Positions 34,353-43,993 of a stretch of 64,000 nt of DNA are shown here, piece after piece. The DNA comes from Paenibacillus sp. LHD-38. GTDB taxonomy: Bacteria > Bacillota > Bacilli > Paenibacillales > Paenibacillaceae. The translations under genes and the position numbers were made by a program. Within the stretch, counting starts at the first letter, position 1; each line of letters starts with the position of its first letter. The notes beneath the pieces were generated by a model. It was not told the DNA's origin and made no database searches. It saw only the letters and a program-made list of their open reading frames with translations. The stretch lies in NCBI RefSeq assembly GCF_031157315.1, contig NZ_JAVIFU010000029.1, forward strand, positions 1 through 64,000, written 5' to 3'.

Positions 34353-34724
34353 TTATGCCCTGCTCTTCGTCTTAAGCCGTCCAATTGTTGCGACTCGTGC
34401 TTTTTTGCGGGAATATTTATTTTTCATTCTTGTTTTCTTGCTAGGCATGCTAGATACAAATGCTTTCGTGCCCATTAATGAACCTACCATCTTGAAAGCC
34501 GGCTGGATCTGTTGAAAGATACCCCAAAATTGCTGGACCTTTCCCATTATTGACATGATTCCGTCAATCCCGCCGAGTCGTGACGATGCCGTGTTTTCTC
34601 GTTCTATCGATTGCGAATAGGAAAGGTCTGCTGGTTCCGTCAGGTCGGGACCACTTAATGGCTCACTTTCAGCAGGAAGAAATTCACTTGTACGGACTCT
34701 TTTCATTTTCTTCACTTCTACCAC
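34353..34724 (-). CDS. Uncharacterised basic 123-aa protein (possibly YqfQ/YppG-like)
   Basis: The first 45 residues are polar. A central stretch, GGIDGIMSIMGKVQQFWGIF, is amphipathic and Met/Gln-rich, and the tail is strongly basic (KKTRMKNKYSRKKARVA). The centre recalls small spore-associated proteins of the YqfQ/YppG kind, but the match is weak. The start codon is uncertain (GTG at 34724 or ATG at 34706). It is monocistronic. The 248 bp upstream hold no other gene. Confidence 0.45.
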   Translation of the reverse strand: MVEVKKMKRVRTSEFLPAESEPLSGPDLTEPADLSYSQSIERENTASSRLGGIDGIMSIMGKVQQFWGIFQQIQPAFKMVGSLMGTKAFVSSMPSKKTRMKNKYSRKKARVATIGRLKTKSRA

Positions 34725-34972
34725 ATTCCTTTTCTCCAGTAGTATTTTGACGATTCATAAGCTAGTCTCCTAAAGAAGGCTCGTAAAAATCAAAACAGCT
34801 ATTTTCAGACCATCAAGAGGAGGGTATACGTATTCCGAACACAGACTCACGTCTGAGTATATTTTAAGATATGTTTCGTTTTAGCAGCTTGTTTGTGTGT
34901 TTGCTACAGTAACAATCTTCCAGTATCATTAGTCTAATTGATAGGGTAATAATACAATCCCGGATACCAAAA

Positions 34973-35018
34973 AAACCGGAAGACGAACACTTTGATCAAA
35001 GTGTTCGTCTTCCGGTTT
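34973..35018 (-). terminator. Perfect 46-bp palindrome, terminator of the 317-aa gene
   Basis: Two 23-base arms (34973-34995 and 34996-35018) are exact reverse complements meeting at TTTGATCAAA with no unpaired loop. On the minus strand the stem is followed by TTTTT. It lies 40 bp after the stop of the leftward zinc-ribbon gene. An even stem without any mismatch is unusual. Confidence 0.8.
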
Positions 35019-35057
35019 CTCGGATCTTCCGTTATCGCCAATTTTGCTCGAATCCGC

Positions 35058-36011
35058 CTAAACGCCCCGTTCTTTATGGGCAGGAAGAAAGTCCTCATCC
35101 CATTTATATCTCTCGTTGTAAATGCTCATAACCTCTTCGTATAAAGGTCCGAAGCTTGATTTCGGGCTGCTCTCAATGATTCGGTAAAGCCGCAGAAAAC
35201 GGTCTTTGGGAAGCTTGCGTGCATATCGCATAATTAAATAAGGATAGAGCGTAAGGTACCGCTTCATCCGGACTGCGGCGCCGGCAACGCCGACTAGTAT
35301 GCTTTCGCCATGCTCCATTTTCAGAATATGGCCTTCATGAAGCAAAATATAACGGAAAGTATTTTCCTTCAGCAGGTCACGCCTGATCTTTGCGAGTTCG
35401 CCGATATATTCGACAAGATCGGGATCAAAATGGTCCATAAGCAGCGGTTCCAGCATAAGGTCCATGTCCTTGCGCAGCACGAACGATTGAAGCAGTAAAA
35501 TCTGCTCGATCCGAAGCTGGTCGGTATGAACGAGAGCGCCGATTTCCCGCAGCATCTCATAGGCGAGCGGTTTATCGCCGCTATGAAACACTTTTATGGC
35601 CGTTTCCCGGTCATTGGCAAGACCGGCTATGAGGGGATAAGCCTCCCTGTGAAATAATTTTTCAAGTTCTAAGCGCAAAAGTGCAGGGGTCGACCGTCTC
35701 TGCATCGTCCATAATAGAGCGAGTAGCGCCGTGCCTCCTATAGCGAGCAGTATAGTCTGCATCGTTGAACCGCTCATTACTAGACCGATAGCCGTAATGA
35801 GCAGTACGGTGAGCCGTGATCCCCACAGCGACCGCCGCAGCGTGGAGGCAGCCAATTCTTCCACCTTTTGCAGGGCGGATTTACCGCATACAGGACATTC
35901 CGTTTCGCCGAGTACAGTAAAATGTCTGCAGTGCCGGCAAATTTTAAGCTTATCGTAAGGATAGCGTGTTTTAATATAAGGGGTAAGCAGTATCGGCAGC
36001 TTTTTCATCAT
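35058..36011 (-). CDS. Zinc-ribbon membrane protein, divergent partner of the vWA-tubulin operon
   Basis: This 317-aa protein has an N-terminal zinc ribbon (CRHCRHF and CPVCGKS, near residues 25-45) and two membrane helices (about residues 62-78 and 84-102). A long helical cytosolic region follows, with no recognised motif. Its ATG overlaps the stop of the 51-aa membrane peptide by four bases. The pair is transcribed away from the vWA-tubulin-GTPase operon and shares its intergenic region, so it probably belongs to the same system. The similar zinc ribbon in the GTPase at 45953 supports this. Function unknown. Confidence 0.6.
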   Translation of the reverse strand: MMKKLPILLTPYIKTRYPYDKLKICRHCRHFTVLGETECPVCGKSALQKVEELAASTLRRSLWGSRLTVLLITAIGLVMSGSTMQTILLAIGGTALLALLWTMQRRSTPALLRLELEKLFHREAYPLIAGLANDRETAIKVFHSGDKPLAYEMLREIGALVHTDQLRIEQILLLQSFVLRKDMDLMLEPLLMDHFDPDLVEYIGELAKIRRDLLKENTFRYILLHEGHILKMEHGESILVGVAGAAVRMKRYLTLYPYLIMRYARKLPKDRFLRLYRIIESSPKSSFGPLYEEVMSIYNERYKWDEDFLPAHKERGV

Positions 36012-36163
36012 TCGCGATCACGCTGCCCGCTGCTTTTTAAAATAGATAAGACAAGCTTATTCAGCTGCTCTGGAGACGGGGCCCTTCTCCGGCGCGAGCG
36101 GTAGCTGAAGATGCTGATCATGACAAAAAGAAACACTAGCCCGAGACAGACGTATGTAACCAT
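36008..36163 (-). CDS. 51-aa single-pass membrane peptide
   Basis: The frame MVTYVCLGLVFLFVMISIFS is one membrane helix, followed by an Arg-rich cytosolic stretch (YRSRRRRAP) and a short helix. GAGAGGAA precedes the ATG. It overlaps the 317-aa zinc-ribbon gene (ATGA). It is the first gene of the divergent arm and starts 47 bp from the palindrome at 36210. Too short for ordinary gene callers. Confidence 0.7.
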   Translation of the reverse strand: MVTYVCLGLVFLFVMISIFSYRSRRRRAPSPEQLNKLVLSILKSSGQRDRE

Positions 36164-36209
36164 GTGCTGTTCCTCTCTTACAGTAAAAGTGATTTCTGAA
36201 AACCTATCA

Positions 36210-36233
36210 GGTATACTTAATTAATAGTATACC
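36210..36233. promoter_or_regulatory. Palindromic operator between the divergent arms
   Basis: GGTATACT (36210-36217) and AGTATACC (36226-36233) are perfect inverted arms around TAATTAAT. The site lies between the 51-aa gene (start 36163) and the vWA gene (start 36315). It is well placed for a dimeric regulator controlling both directions. No regulator gene is adjacent. Confidence 0.55.
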
Positions 36234-36314
36234 ATTTTACTGGAAGCAGTGACTAACAGTGACTATTGGACTATCAGGATAGATCCGTTCGTCCCATTAC
36301 AAAGGAGTACAAAT

Positions 36315-38093
36315 ATGAATCGACTTAAACGATTTTCACGTCAACTAATATTCGCTTCCGCCGTTCTGCTGCTGCCATTCGGCAGCTATTCCACAGCGAA
36401 TGCTGCCCAGGGGGCTTCTCAAATCGATGCGGTGCTGGTGCTCGATGTCAGTAATTCAATGAGCGCAAGCGACCCGGGCAAAATCGGGAACGAAGCGATG
36501 AAGATGTTCATCGACATGCTCTCGACACAGGGCGATCGGGTCGGAATCGTAGCCTATACCGATGAGATTCAGCGTGAGAAAGCGCTGCTTGAAATCCAGT
36601 CTTCAGCGGATAAAGAGAATTTAAAGGGCTTCATCGACCAATTGAACCGCAGCGCCTACACCGATGTATCAGTCGGAGTAAAGGAAGCCGTGCAAATATT
36701 GGATGACGGAGCTGATCCTGGCCATGAGCCGATGATTATTTTGCTGGCTGACGGCAATAACGACTTTAATGAAGATTCAGGCCGCACTAAGGCCCAGTCC
36801 GACGCCGAAATGGAGAAAGCCATTAAAGAAGCGAATGACAACGATGTACCGATCTACACGATCGGGCTGAATGCGGACGGAAAATTAAACAAGGAAGCAT
36901 TGGCCGAGCTTGCGGATCTGACCGGGGGCAAATCGTTCTCGACCAACTCGGCGGATGATCTGCCGCAGATCCTGAGCGAGATTTTTGCCAGCCATCTCGA
37001 CTTGAACGTGGTACCTGTTGATTCGATTACAGCGGACGGAAGTTTTCAAAACGTGAAAATTAACGTTCCCAACTCGAATGTATTGGAAGCGAACATTTCC
37101 ATCATGTCTTCGCAGCCTGTCGAAGCTAAGCTGGTTGACCCATCCGGCAATGCCGTTGCCATTCCATCGAATGAGATCCTGCTGTCAAAGTCGAAGAGCT
37201 ATTCCTTGATTAAGCTGCTAAAGCCGGTCGAGGGCGATTGGACGCTGCAGGTAAAAGGCGTGAATCGCGATAAAATCGACATCAATCTTATCTTTAACTA
37301 TGATTTGAGCTTGGCATTGGACCCGCTTGCCAAAACCGCCTACTCGAAGGGCGATTCCGTTAAATTCAGCTCTTACTTAGTCAGCGGCGGACAGAAGCTT
37401 AAGGATGAAGCACAGTACAGCAACATGAGCGCGGTTTTGCTCGTTAAAGATTTGGACACGGGTACAACCAAGGAAGTGCCGATTGAAAATGTGGGCGATC
37501 ATTTTGAAGGATCGTACAAAATTGAAGACGAGCACGACTATGAGATCAAAGTAAAGGCGGAGGAGGAAAGCTTCTTCCGTGAAACCGATGCGGTAACGAT
37601 TACGGCTAAGGCAGGAGGAACGGGTCAGACAGCACCGGCTCCGCCTGCAGATGAAGCAAAGAAGCCATTCCCTACTGTGCCAGTCATAATAGGTGCATTA
37701 GGATTAGCGGCATTGCTTGCAGCGGCGTATTTCATCATGCGCCTTCTGAAAAAAGCGAACCGCGGTTTTGTCGGCCAGCTCGTCATTGAAATTCGGGATG
37801 AGAATACAGGTGACAAAACATCGCCGCAGTACAAGAAGCTGTCCGTCTTCAAGGGCAAGCTGATGCTTCATCAACTGTTACAGCTGGCACCAGAGTTGAA
37901 GGAAACGGAGAAAGTCGTTTTTAAACCAGGCAGCAACGACCGCATCACGCTGCAAAACGCTTCCTCATGTACAATCGAGAAATCGGGTCGGGCGATCGAT
38001 GCGACTCGTGAGTTTGAAATGAAGAGCGGAGACCGCATTACGGTTTCGCTAAAGCAAGTGGATAAAACGATCTTTATCGAATATCTCGTTTAA
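36315..38093 (+). CDS. Secreted-and-anchored vWA protein with cytosolic tail
   Basis: This 592-aa protein has a signal peptide (cleavage likely after TANA). A von Willebrand factor A domain carries the MIDAS motif DVSNSMSAS near residues 44-52, with later Thr and Asp positions (SAYTDVSVG, LLADGNND). A beta-rich region follows, with one membrane helix at about residues 456-476 and a 110-residue cytosolic tail. The vWA domain therefore faces outside and the tail could touch the cytosolic partners. The ATG at 36315 follows AAAGGAG. It is the first gene of the operon, 24 bp before the tubulin-like gene. Confidence 0.8.
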   Translation: MNRLKRFSRQLIFASAVLLLPFGSYSTANAAQGASQIDAVLVLDVSNSMSASDPGKIGNEAMKMFIDMLSTQGDRVGIVAYTDEIQREKALLEIQSSADKENLKGFIDQLNRSAYTDVSVGVKEAVQILDDGADPGHEPMIILLADGNNDFNEDSGRTKAQSDAEMEKAIKEANDNDVPIYTIGLNADGKLNKEALAELADLTGGKSFSTNSADDLPQILSEIFASHLDLNVVPVDSITADGSFQNVKINVPNSNVLEANISIMSSQPVEAKLVDPSGNAVAIPSNEILLSKSKSYSLIKLLKPVEGDWTLQVKGVNRDKIDINLIFNYDLSLALDPLAKTAYSKGDSVKFSSYLVSGGQKLKDEAQYSNMSAVLLVKDLDTGTTKEVPIENVGDHFEGSYKIEDEHDYEIKVKAEEESFFRETDAVTITAKAGGTGQTAPAPPADEAKKPFPTVPVIIGALGLAALLAAAYFIMRLLKKANRGFVGQLVIEIRDENTGDKTSPQYKKLSVFKGKLMLHQLLQLAPELKETEKVVFKPGSNDRITLQNASSCTIEKSGRAIDATREFEMKSGDRITVSLKQVDKTIFIEYLV

Positions 38094-38117
38094 ATAGAGC
38101 CGTGGAGGGAACAAACA

Positions 38118-41100
38118 ATGAAACCAATCGTTAGAGAACATATACAGCAGCTCGACGTTTCGCTGGGCGGAGGCATTGTCAGCGAGAAAATCCGGGTAGA
38201 TACCATCGATAACCCGATTTTGATTATTGGACTTGGAGGCACCGGCATTGACGCTTTGCTGCGCCTCAAATACCAGATTAACCGCCGCTTTAAGCTGCCG
38301 GAGGATCCGGTCTCGAAGAGAAAGCGTGACAAGCCCGACAACGTAGAGTTTCTTGCTTTCGAAACGAATGAACAGGATCGCAATAAAAAGTATATAGGCA
38401 TCGGTCTCGACCCGATCAATGAATTCGTGCTGCTGTCCAATGCCGAGGTCGGAGGGCTGCTGCAAAACCGCAGTATTTTGGAGCCGTATATTACGGATTG
38501 GCTGTCCCCGGAGCTAAGCATCACCGATGGGATGAACGGCGCGGCAGGCGTACGCCAAGCTGGGCGGCTGCTGCTGTTTACGAAGATCAACCAAGTCGTT
38601 CAAAGCATCGACAAAAAAATCAAGACGCTTTCCGTCGGCACGAACAAGAAGCTGATGGTATTTCTGCTCACCGGCTTATCGGGCGGAACGGGCAGCGGCT
38701 GCTTCCTTGATATTTCATATATCGTCAGAGGCATTATCGAGCGCGACCACGGGGCTGCAGGGATCGACCGGGTGAACACGCTGGGTTACCTTTTCACGCC
38801 GGATATTAACCTTGCGAACAAAAGCTTGAGCGACCATACGCGCGAGTACATTAAGAAGAACGGCTATGCGGCACTGAAGGAATTGGACTATTGGATGAAC
38901 GTTGACGGCAGGGGAGAGCGGTTCAAGCAGCAGTACGGCAGCATTTTATCTGTTAATTCGCCGCTTCCGCCGTTTAATCTATGCCATCTCATCTCTGCGA
39001 CCAATGCGGAGGGCAAGCTGCTCGAGAATGCTTACGATTACTGCATGAACGTAACGGCTGAGAACATTACGAACTTTATTTCAAGCGAGGAAAAACAATC
39101 CGGCGAGGAATTCGCCATTCATGACTATATCAGCAACATCCGGACGAACATCGCCCAAATGAACAAGATGTATCCGGCTAACTACGACTATAACATTATC
39201 GGGGCTTCTTCGGCCGTGCTGCCCATCGAGGAAATGACGACTTATTTGGCCTACCGGCTCTTTAACAAGATGGACAAAATGTTCGAGAAGGCGCCATCGC
39301 AGGATGATGTGGAGAAGTTTGCGCGCAAGCTGGGCATCGACCTCGAAACGATGATGAAGACTTTCGATTCACGCGTGCCGGAGCCGCTTCCCGGATTTGA
39401 GAACAGCGAGCGCCTAAGCTACAACAACGTGGTGAAGCTGCAAGCGGTGAACATGGATACCGAGCTGGAGCAAAACTTTCTTGCCCGTGCGAGAGAGGAA
39501 TACATTAAGGCGAAAAAACAGTTACCGGGTGAAATCGTCGGCCAATTTACCGATCAAATTCGCCGTATGTTCCTGCATCCGGAGCAGGGACCGTTCTATG
39601 TATCCCGTCTCTTATATACAGAGAAAGGCTTCTGCTTGCTGAAGATGCTGCTCTCTTACATAGAGACGCTTCGCGAGGGATTGCTGCGGCTTCCAAGAGA
39701 AATCGAAGCGGCCAGGGAGCAAGCCGAAGAACGCATGGGCGACGCGAAGAGCGCGTTCGTATCGAAAGACAAGAAGAAAAACAACTATATTGAAGCGAAA
39801 ATCAATGAGTACTGGCTGCATGCCGACGTGGAGCGCATGGAGCAATTAATCGAATTTTACGAGGATTTGCATCAGCTGCTCAACAATGAGAACAACCGGA
39901 TCTACAACGTGTTCAGCGAAATATTAAACGTGTTGAATTCCATCTTTGCCAAAAACGGGGATCTGCTCACGAACGGCGAAGAGCAGGCTGATCATAAAGG
40001 GAACAAAACGTATTATTGGAATATCGTCGGAGTGCCTGATATTTCCGATGTCATCAGCCGTTTAATGGATAAGAAGGATGGCGACGATCTGATTCGGGAC
40101 TTTACGCAGGAGCTGCTTGACCATTCCAACCTATGGGTGAAGGAGCAGGAAATCGATATCGTCAGCTCGATCTCGGAATTTCTGACCGATAAATTCGGCG
40201 ACCTCATTACGAAATCGATGGAAGAGTTTCTCGTTATGAAGTACGGGAATGACGAGTCGATTGAGAAGTTTGTCGAGCGCCATATTGCGAGCAAGCTGGA
40301 TGAAGAAGCAGTGCCTGTATTCCATCTCAGCAACAGCTCCGGCAATTTGCATGTGCCGTCATGGGGATTCGTTTCGGTACCTGTGCAGGCGCCTAGCATT
40401 TTGCGAGGCATTCGCAACTATCAAAATAACTCGATCGGCAAATCCCATTTCACGATCAAGGAAAGCGAAGTCAAAAACCGGATTTTCTGGCTGAATACAA
40501 GAAACGGTGTACCTCTGTTCGTCTATACGCCGCTCAAGGTATATGAGGAAAGCTACGAACGGACGATTTTGGATAAGGAAGGCATCGGGCGCCATTTGGT
40601 GCAAACCGATCGCAACAACTGGACGTACCTGCCGTCTCCAATCCCGGAAAAGTCATGGGGAGATACGTACGTCAATCCGCGCGTTCAAAGCTATAACGCA
40701 AGGGTTCGCGCTGAATTTGCCAAAGCGGAGAGCTTCCGTATTATTTCGGAAAAGGGCATCGACCATAATACGAGCAGCCGTTATGAGGTTCGCTACACGA
40801 AGCCTTTCCAGCTTGCTGATCTATTAAAGCCTTTCAATATGCAGCTGGATGCGGCCAAGCCGAATTTAGGCGAGGTTAAAAGAGCCTTAAACGAGCTTAA
40901 ACGCCTCCTTTCCGAAGGATTGGAGCTTCAATCGACAAAAGATATATTCGGAAGCTTTACAGAGGAGCTGGCGCAGGAAAACCTGATCCGCTCTCCGGAG
41001 CAGCTAAGGCTTGTTCGCGAGGAATTAGCGAAATACGAGTCGATATCGGCCAAGGCATACGAGCTTGAGCAGCTGCTGCTTCTCCATCAGGGCGAGGAGA

Positions 41101-41507
41101 AATGGCTTGAACAATTTATCGAGGCTCTGTACACGGATACGATCTGCAAGAAGGGTGCGCTTTACGTATATGACCGTGATCCCGAGGAGGACGCATGGTC
41201 TCCCTTCGCTAATTTAATGAAGAGCAGCAGCTATGTCGAGCATGAGGTGTTTGAGAGCTTCCGCCGCCTTGATGAGAAGAGCCGCAGCACGCTTATGCGC
41301 AAAGCGGCGCGCAGAGTAACGGAATTGACAGCGACGGAGGACACCACCCTTTTGCTGAACAAGCTGGAGGAGCTGTTCGGCGTATTCCTAGATGCGCGCG
41401 AGCGGCTCGAATACGAGAAAGTAGAGCTGGCAAACGGCGAGGAGCTGCACCGGTTCTATAAAGAAATGACTTCAAAACTAAATGAAATCAGAAGAAAGTT
41501 GAAATAG
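38118..41507 (+). CDS. Giant tubulin-like GTPase (Tubulin_2 type)
   Basis: This 1129-aa protein has an N-terminal tubulin/FtsZ-like nucleotide domain. IIGLGGTGIDALLRLK at about residues 36-51 is the first glycine loop, and GLSGGTGSGCF at about 186-196 is the tubulin signature loop. The remaining 900 residues are mostly helical and unlike FtsZ or TubZ. The family is annotated in databases as tubulin-like domain protein; it is presumed to polymerise with GTP, but no member's role is firmly known to me. Ribosome site GGAGGG. The stop is 2 bp before the next gene, so the two are likely made together. Confidence 0.82.
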   Translation: MKPIVREHIQQLDVSLGGGIVSEKIRVDTIDNPILIIGLGGTGIDALLRLKYQINRRFKLPEDPVSKRKRDKPDNVEFLAFETNEQDRNKKYIGIGLDPINEFVLLSNAEVGGLLQNRSILEPYITDWLSPELSITDGMNGAAGVRQAGRLLLFTKINQVVQSIDKKIKTLSVGTNKKLMVFLLTGLSGGTGSGCFLDISYIVRGIIERDHGAAGIDRVNTLGYLFTPDINLANKSLSDHTREYIKKNGYAALKELDYWMNVDGRGERFKQQYGSILSVNSPLPPFNLCHLISATNAEGKLLENAYDYCMNVTAENITNFISSEEKQSGEEFAIHDYISNIRTNIAQMNKMYPANYDYNIIGASSAVLPIEEMTTYLAYRLFNKMDKMFEKAPSQDDVEKFARKLGIDLETMMKTFDSRVPEPLPGFENSERLSYNNVVKLQAVNMDTELEQNFLARAREEYIKAKKQLPGEIVGQFTDQIRRMFLHPEQGPFYVSRLLYTEKGFCLLKMLLSYIETLREGLLRLPREIEAAREQAEERMGDAKSAFVSKDKKKNNYIEAKINEYWLHADVERMEQLIEFYEDLHQLLNNENNRIYNVFSEILNVLNSIFAKNGDLLTNGEEQADHKGNKTYYWNIVGVPDISDVISRLMDKKDGDDLIRDFTQELLDHSNLWVKEQEIDIVSSISEFLTDKFGDLITKSMEEFLVMKYGNDESIEKFVERHIASKLDEEAVPVFHLSNSSGNLHVPSWGFVSVPVQAPSILRGIRNYQNNSIGKSHFTIKESEVKNRIFWLNTRNGVPLFVYTPLKVYEESYERTILDKEGIGRHLVQTDRNNWTYLPSPIPEKSWGDTYVNPRVQSYNARVRAEFAKAESFRIISEKGIDHNTSSRYEVRYTKPFQLADLLKPFNMQLDAAKPNLGEVKRALNELKRLLSEGLELQSTKDIFGSFTEELAQENLIRSPEQLRLVREELAKYESISAKAYELEQLLLLHQGEEKWLEQFIEALYTDTICKKGALYVYDRDPEEDAWSPFANLMKSSSYVEHEVFESFRRLDEKSRSTLMRKAARRVTELTATEDTTLLLNKLEELFGVFLDARERLEYEKVELANGEELHRFYKEMTSKLNEIRRKLK

Positions 41508-41509
41508 AG

Positions 41510-43936
41510 ATGAGAGAATTGTTGGATCGATTCGCGGCTGACTATTCAGCCGCCGAGCATAAGCTGAGAGGTCTAGAGGATGATCAGAGCAGTATCCATT
41601 ATCCAACCGTCTTTCTGTTCGTAGGCGATGAAGCGGGACATGCGATTGAGCCGATGATACTCTCGAACGAGTTGAAATGGGATAACAATGCCGGTGTTAT
41701 CTATCTGCATGTATCAACAAGTGAAGGAAAGGCCGGCACCCGGAAAAGCGAGCAGATCAGCTCTGCGTCAGCATCATTCGAGGCCGGCAAAAGCAGCTCA
41801 GCTCCGAAGGTCTTCCGTGCAGCGTTGACTGGGCTTACTGCGGACCAAAGCGAGAAGCGAACGGTACGCAAGGATATCGCGGCAGCCTTCCGTGAGGAGG
41901 GCCGGCATCTGATCGAGCTCAACAGGTCGCTGAGGCAGGTTAGCGATACGATTGCGGATTACGGCCGATTGTATGCCTCCTTCGACCGGCTTCACCTTGC
42001 TGTCATTACGAGGGTGGATGATCCAATGAATATCCTTATCCCGGAAATCTCGCTGCTTGCGCAATCTATTTTCCTTCAGCTGTTCAAATCCGTTCAGATG
42101 GATTTGTATGCCTTGATTAATGAACGGGAGCAGTCGGAGACGTTCGGTTATGCGGGTGCGGCGGGAATCGGCTTCCTGCGCGAACTGGAAGGAATGCAGC
42201 GGCCGGAATTTACGTTCTCCGCGAAGCTTCAGGTTACGGGCGACGGACTTGCCATTCCCGTCGAGCATAAGCAATCTCCGCTATTCGATCTCGTCTATCT
42301 GTTATCGGATCGTAACGAGCGGGGGATGACAACTCTTAACGGCATGCAGGATAATTATGAGATGATTTGCCGTATTCTGCTGTTGAAGAACAGGAAGCGG
42401 AAGGAAGCCCTCGTTCAATCCAACGACGGAAGCTATAACAATGCCTCGTTCAGAAACAGCCTGATGGCTGAATCCGGAAGGCAAGGTTTCGTTTCAGCCG
42501 GGCTAGCCCAGGTGAAACGACCTACTTACGCGATTGCATTGACTGTGTTGTACCATTTATTCGAGCTGCTCATTGCGCGGCTTCAAAACGCGCCTGCGCG
42601 GGACAATAAGGAAAAGATGGCTTTTTTTGGGATTGATGACGCGGCGATGGAGGCACGGGTAGCTCAAATCGTTCCTGGCGAGGACAAGCTTGCTGATATG
42701 ACGGGCCTCCTAACGAGCGGCGTCCGTTTTGAACAGCTTCGCCGCATGTCCCTGCGTGAGGCAGAGGAGGCTTTGTTTGGCGATGGCTGCGCATTGTTCT
42801 TCCGCAAGCATTTCATCGAGGCAGCCGGCATGCGTCTGAGTGAGCTGAAAGCAGCGGAGGAGCTGCGGCGCTTCATCGCCCGAAATAGCAAAGAACAACC
42901 GAGGATCTGCTTCTATCAGGTGTCCGAGTGGACTGATGAAAATGTGGACGGCAGCGTTCTGAACGTTGTTCGCGCCCGCATACGCGAGTTGGCCAGAGAA
43001 ATCGGAATTGCAGGCGAAGAGCTTGAACGCACCCGAGAAGCGCGTGTCGAAGACCTGAAATTTCAAAGGCTTCCGTTTATGGAAAAGCAAAATGTACGCT
43101 CCTTTATTCGCGCTTTTTTCGATACGGTCTATCGGCAGCAATGGCAGCTGCTGCGGCTGGAGACAGAGCTTGCAATGTACCGAAAGCTCGTTTCCTTGCT
43201 GGAACAGCTTCATGAGGGGTACCAGTCGAGAGTGCGGCAAATGAATGCGCTGGAGGGACAACTTAAGGCGGCTGCCCTGCAAAGTATTCGTTCAGCCGAT
43301 GATTATATCGGGCAAAACGTTTTTGAATATTACGAGCGAGTTACCGAAGGCGTTATGAAAGAAATAGCAGAAAAGCGCGGCGAAGAGGTATTATTCGAAG
43401 AACGTTTCGTTGGTAATGTGACCGAGCTGCTGGAACAAGGGGATCACCTCCTCTTAGAGCGATTGATCGATGTTTGCCGCAAGCACATCTTAACGGCTGA
43501 GCCGTTCAACCAGAGCTTCGAGGAGGAATTGCTGCTGCGGGCGAACGTTTCTGTGGCCTACAGCAACCGAAAAGCCTTATCCAGGGATGAGTTGTTTCAG
43601 CAGCTGTACCGAACGCTGGAAGATAATGCAGCTATTAATATCCGGCTCCTCGACTACACCCATGAGCATCGCTACGAGGAGAAGTATTTGTTCGGGGATC
43701 GCGAGAGCGAGTTTATTCGCTTTGCTCTCGGCGTTGACGAAACAACACGAATCTACAAGCTGGGCTGCGTGCACGAGAGACGCAGCAGCGGAGTTGAAAA
43801 GCTGAATTTGATGGGCGGCTTTCATTTAGAAGATTTGATGTATTACAGAAACGGCAAGGTGTATTATGAAACCTATTTGCAGAACGGGTACGAATTTCAT
43901 GCGCTTGATCCAGCCTTTCTGCCGGAGCTGCGCTGA
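41510..43936 (+). CDS. 808-aa uncharacterised partner of the tubulin-like protein
   Basis: I do not recognise a named family. The protein is cytosolic and mostly helical after residue 380, with coiled-coil-like stretches around residues 540-600. The first 320 residues alternate strands and helices: YPTVFLFVGDEAG, then LHLAVITRVDDP, ISLLAQSIFLQLFKSVQMDL and LFDLVYLLSDRNERG. This order recalls the tubulin-like protein encoded upstream but without glycine-rich GTP loops, so a degenerate tubulin-fold partner is one possibility. It starts 2 bp after the tubulin-like stop. A complex between the two is likely. Confidence 0.5.
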   Translation: MRELLDRFAADYSAAEHKLRGLEDDQSSIHYPTVFLFVGDEAGHAIEPMILSNELKWDNNAGVIYLHVSTSEGKAGTRKSEQISSASASFEAGKSSSAPKVFRAALTGLTADQSEKRTVRKDIAAAFREEGRHLIELNRSLRQVSDTIADYGRLYASFDRLHLAVITRVDDPMNILIPEISLLAQSIFLQLFKSVQMDLYALINEREQSETFGYAGAAGIGFLRELEGMQRPEFTFSAKLQVTGDGLAIPVEHKQSPLFDLVYLLSDRNERGMTTLNGMQDNYEMICRILLLKNRKRKEALVQSNDGSYNNASFRNSLMAESGRQGFVSAGLAQVKRPTYAIALTVLYHLFELLIARLQNAPARDNKEKMAFFGIDDAAMEARVAQIVPGEDKLADMTGLLTSGVRFEQLRRMSLREAEEALFGDGCALFFRKHFIEAAGMRLSELKAAEELRRFIARNSKEQPRICFYQVSEWTDENVDGSVLNVVRARIRELAREIGIAGEELERTREARVEDLKFQRLPFMEKQNVRSFIRAFFDTVYRQQWQLLRLETELAMYRKLVSLLEQLHEGYQSRVRQMNALEGQLKAAALQSIRSADDYIGQNVFEYYERVTEGVMKEIAEKRGEEVLFEERFVGNVTELLEQGDHLLLERLIDVCRKHILTAEPFNQSFEEELLLRANVSVAYSNRKALSRDELFQQLYRTLEDNAAINIRLLDYTHEHRYEEKYLFGDRESEFIRFALGVDETTRIYKLGCVHERRSSGVEKLNLMGGFHLEDLMYYRNGKVYYETYLQNGYEFHALDPAFLPELR

Positions 43937-43993
43937 CCGGCAAACATTGATCATTGCAGCGGTCCAATAGCAAGCAGAAAGGGTGCTGTCCAC

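Noticed and set aside
36249-36314. Longer start for the first vWA protein
   Set aside because: The ATG at 36315 has a good AAAGGAG site and gives a clean signal peptide. The extension is hydrophilic and unsupported.
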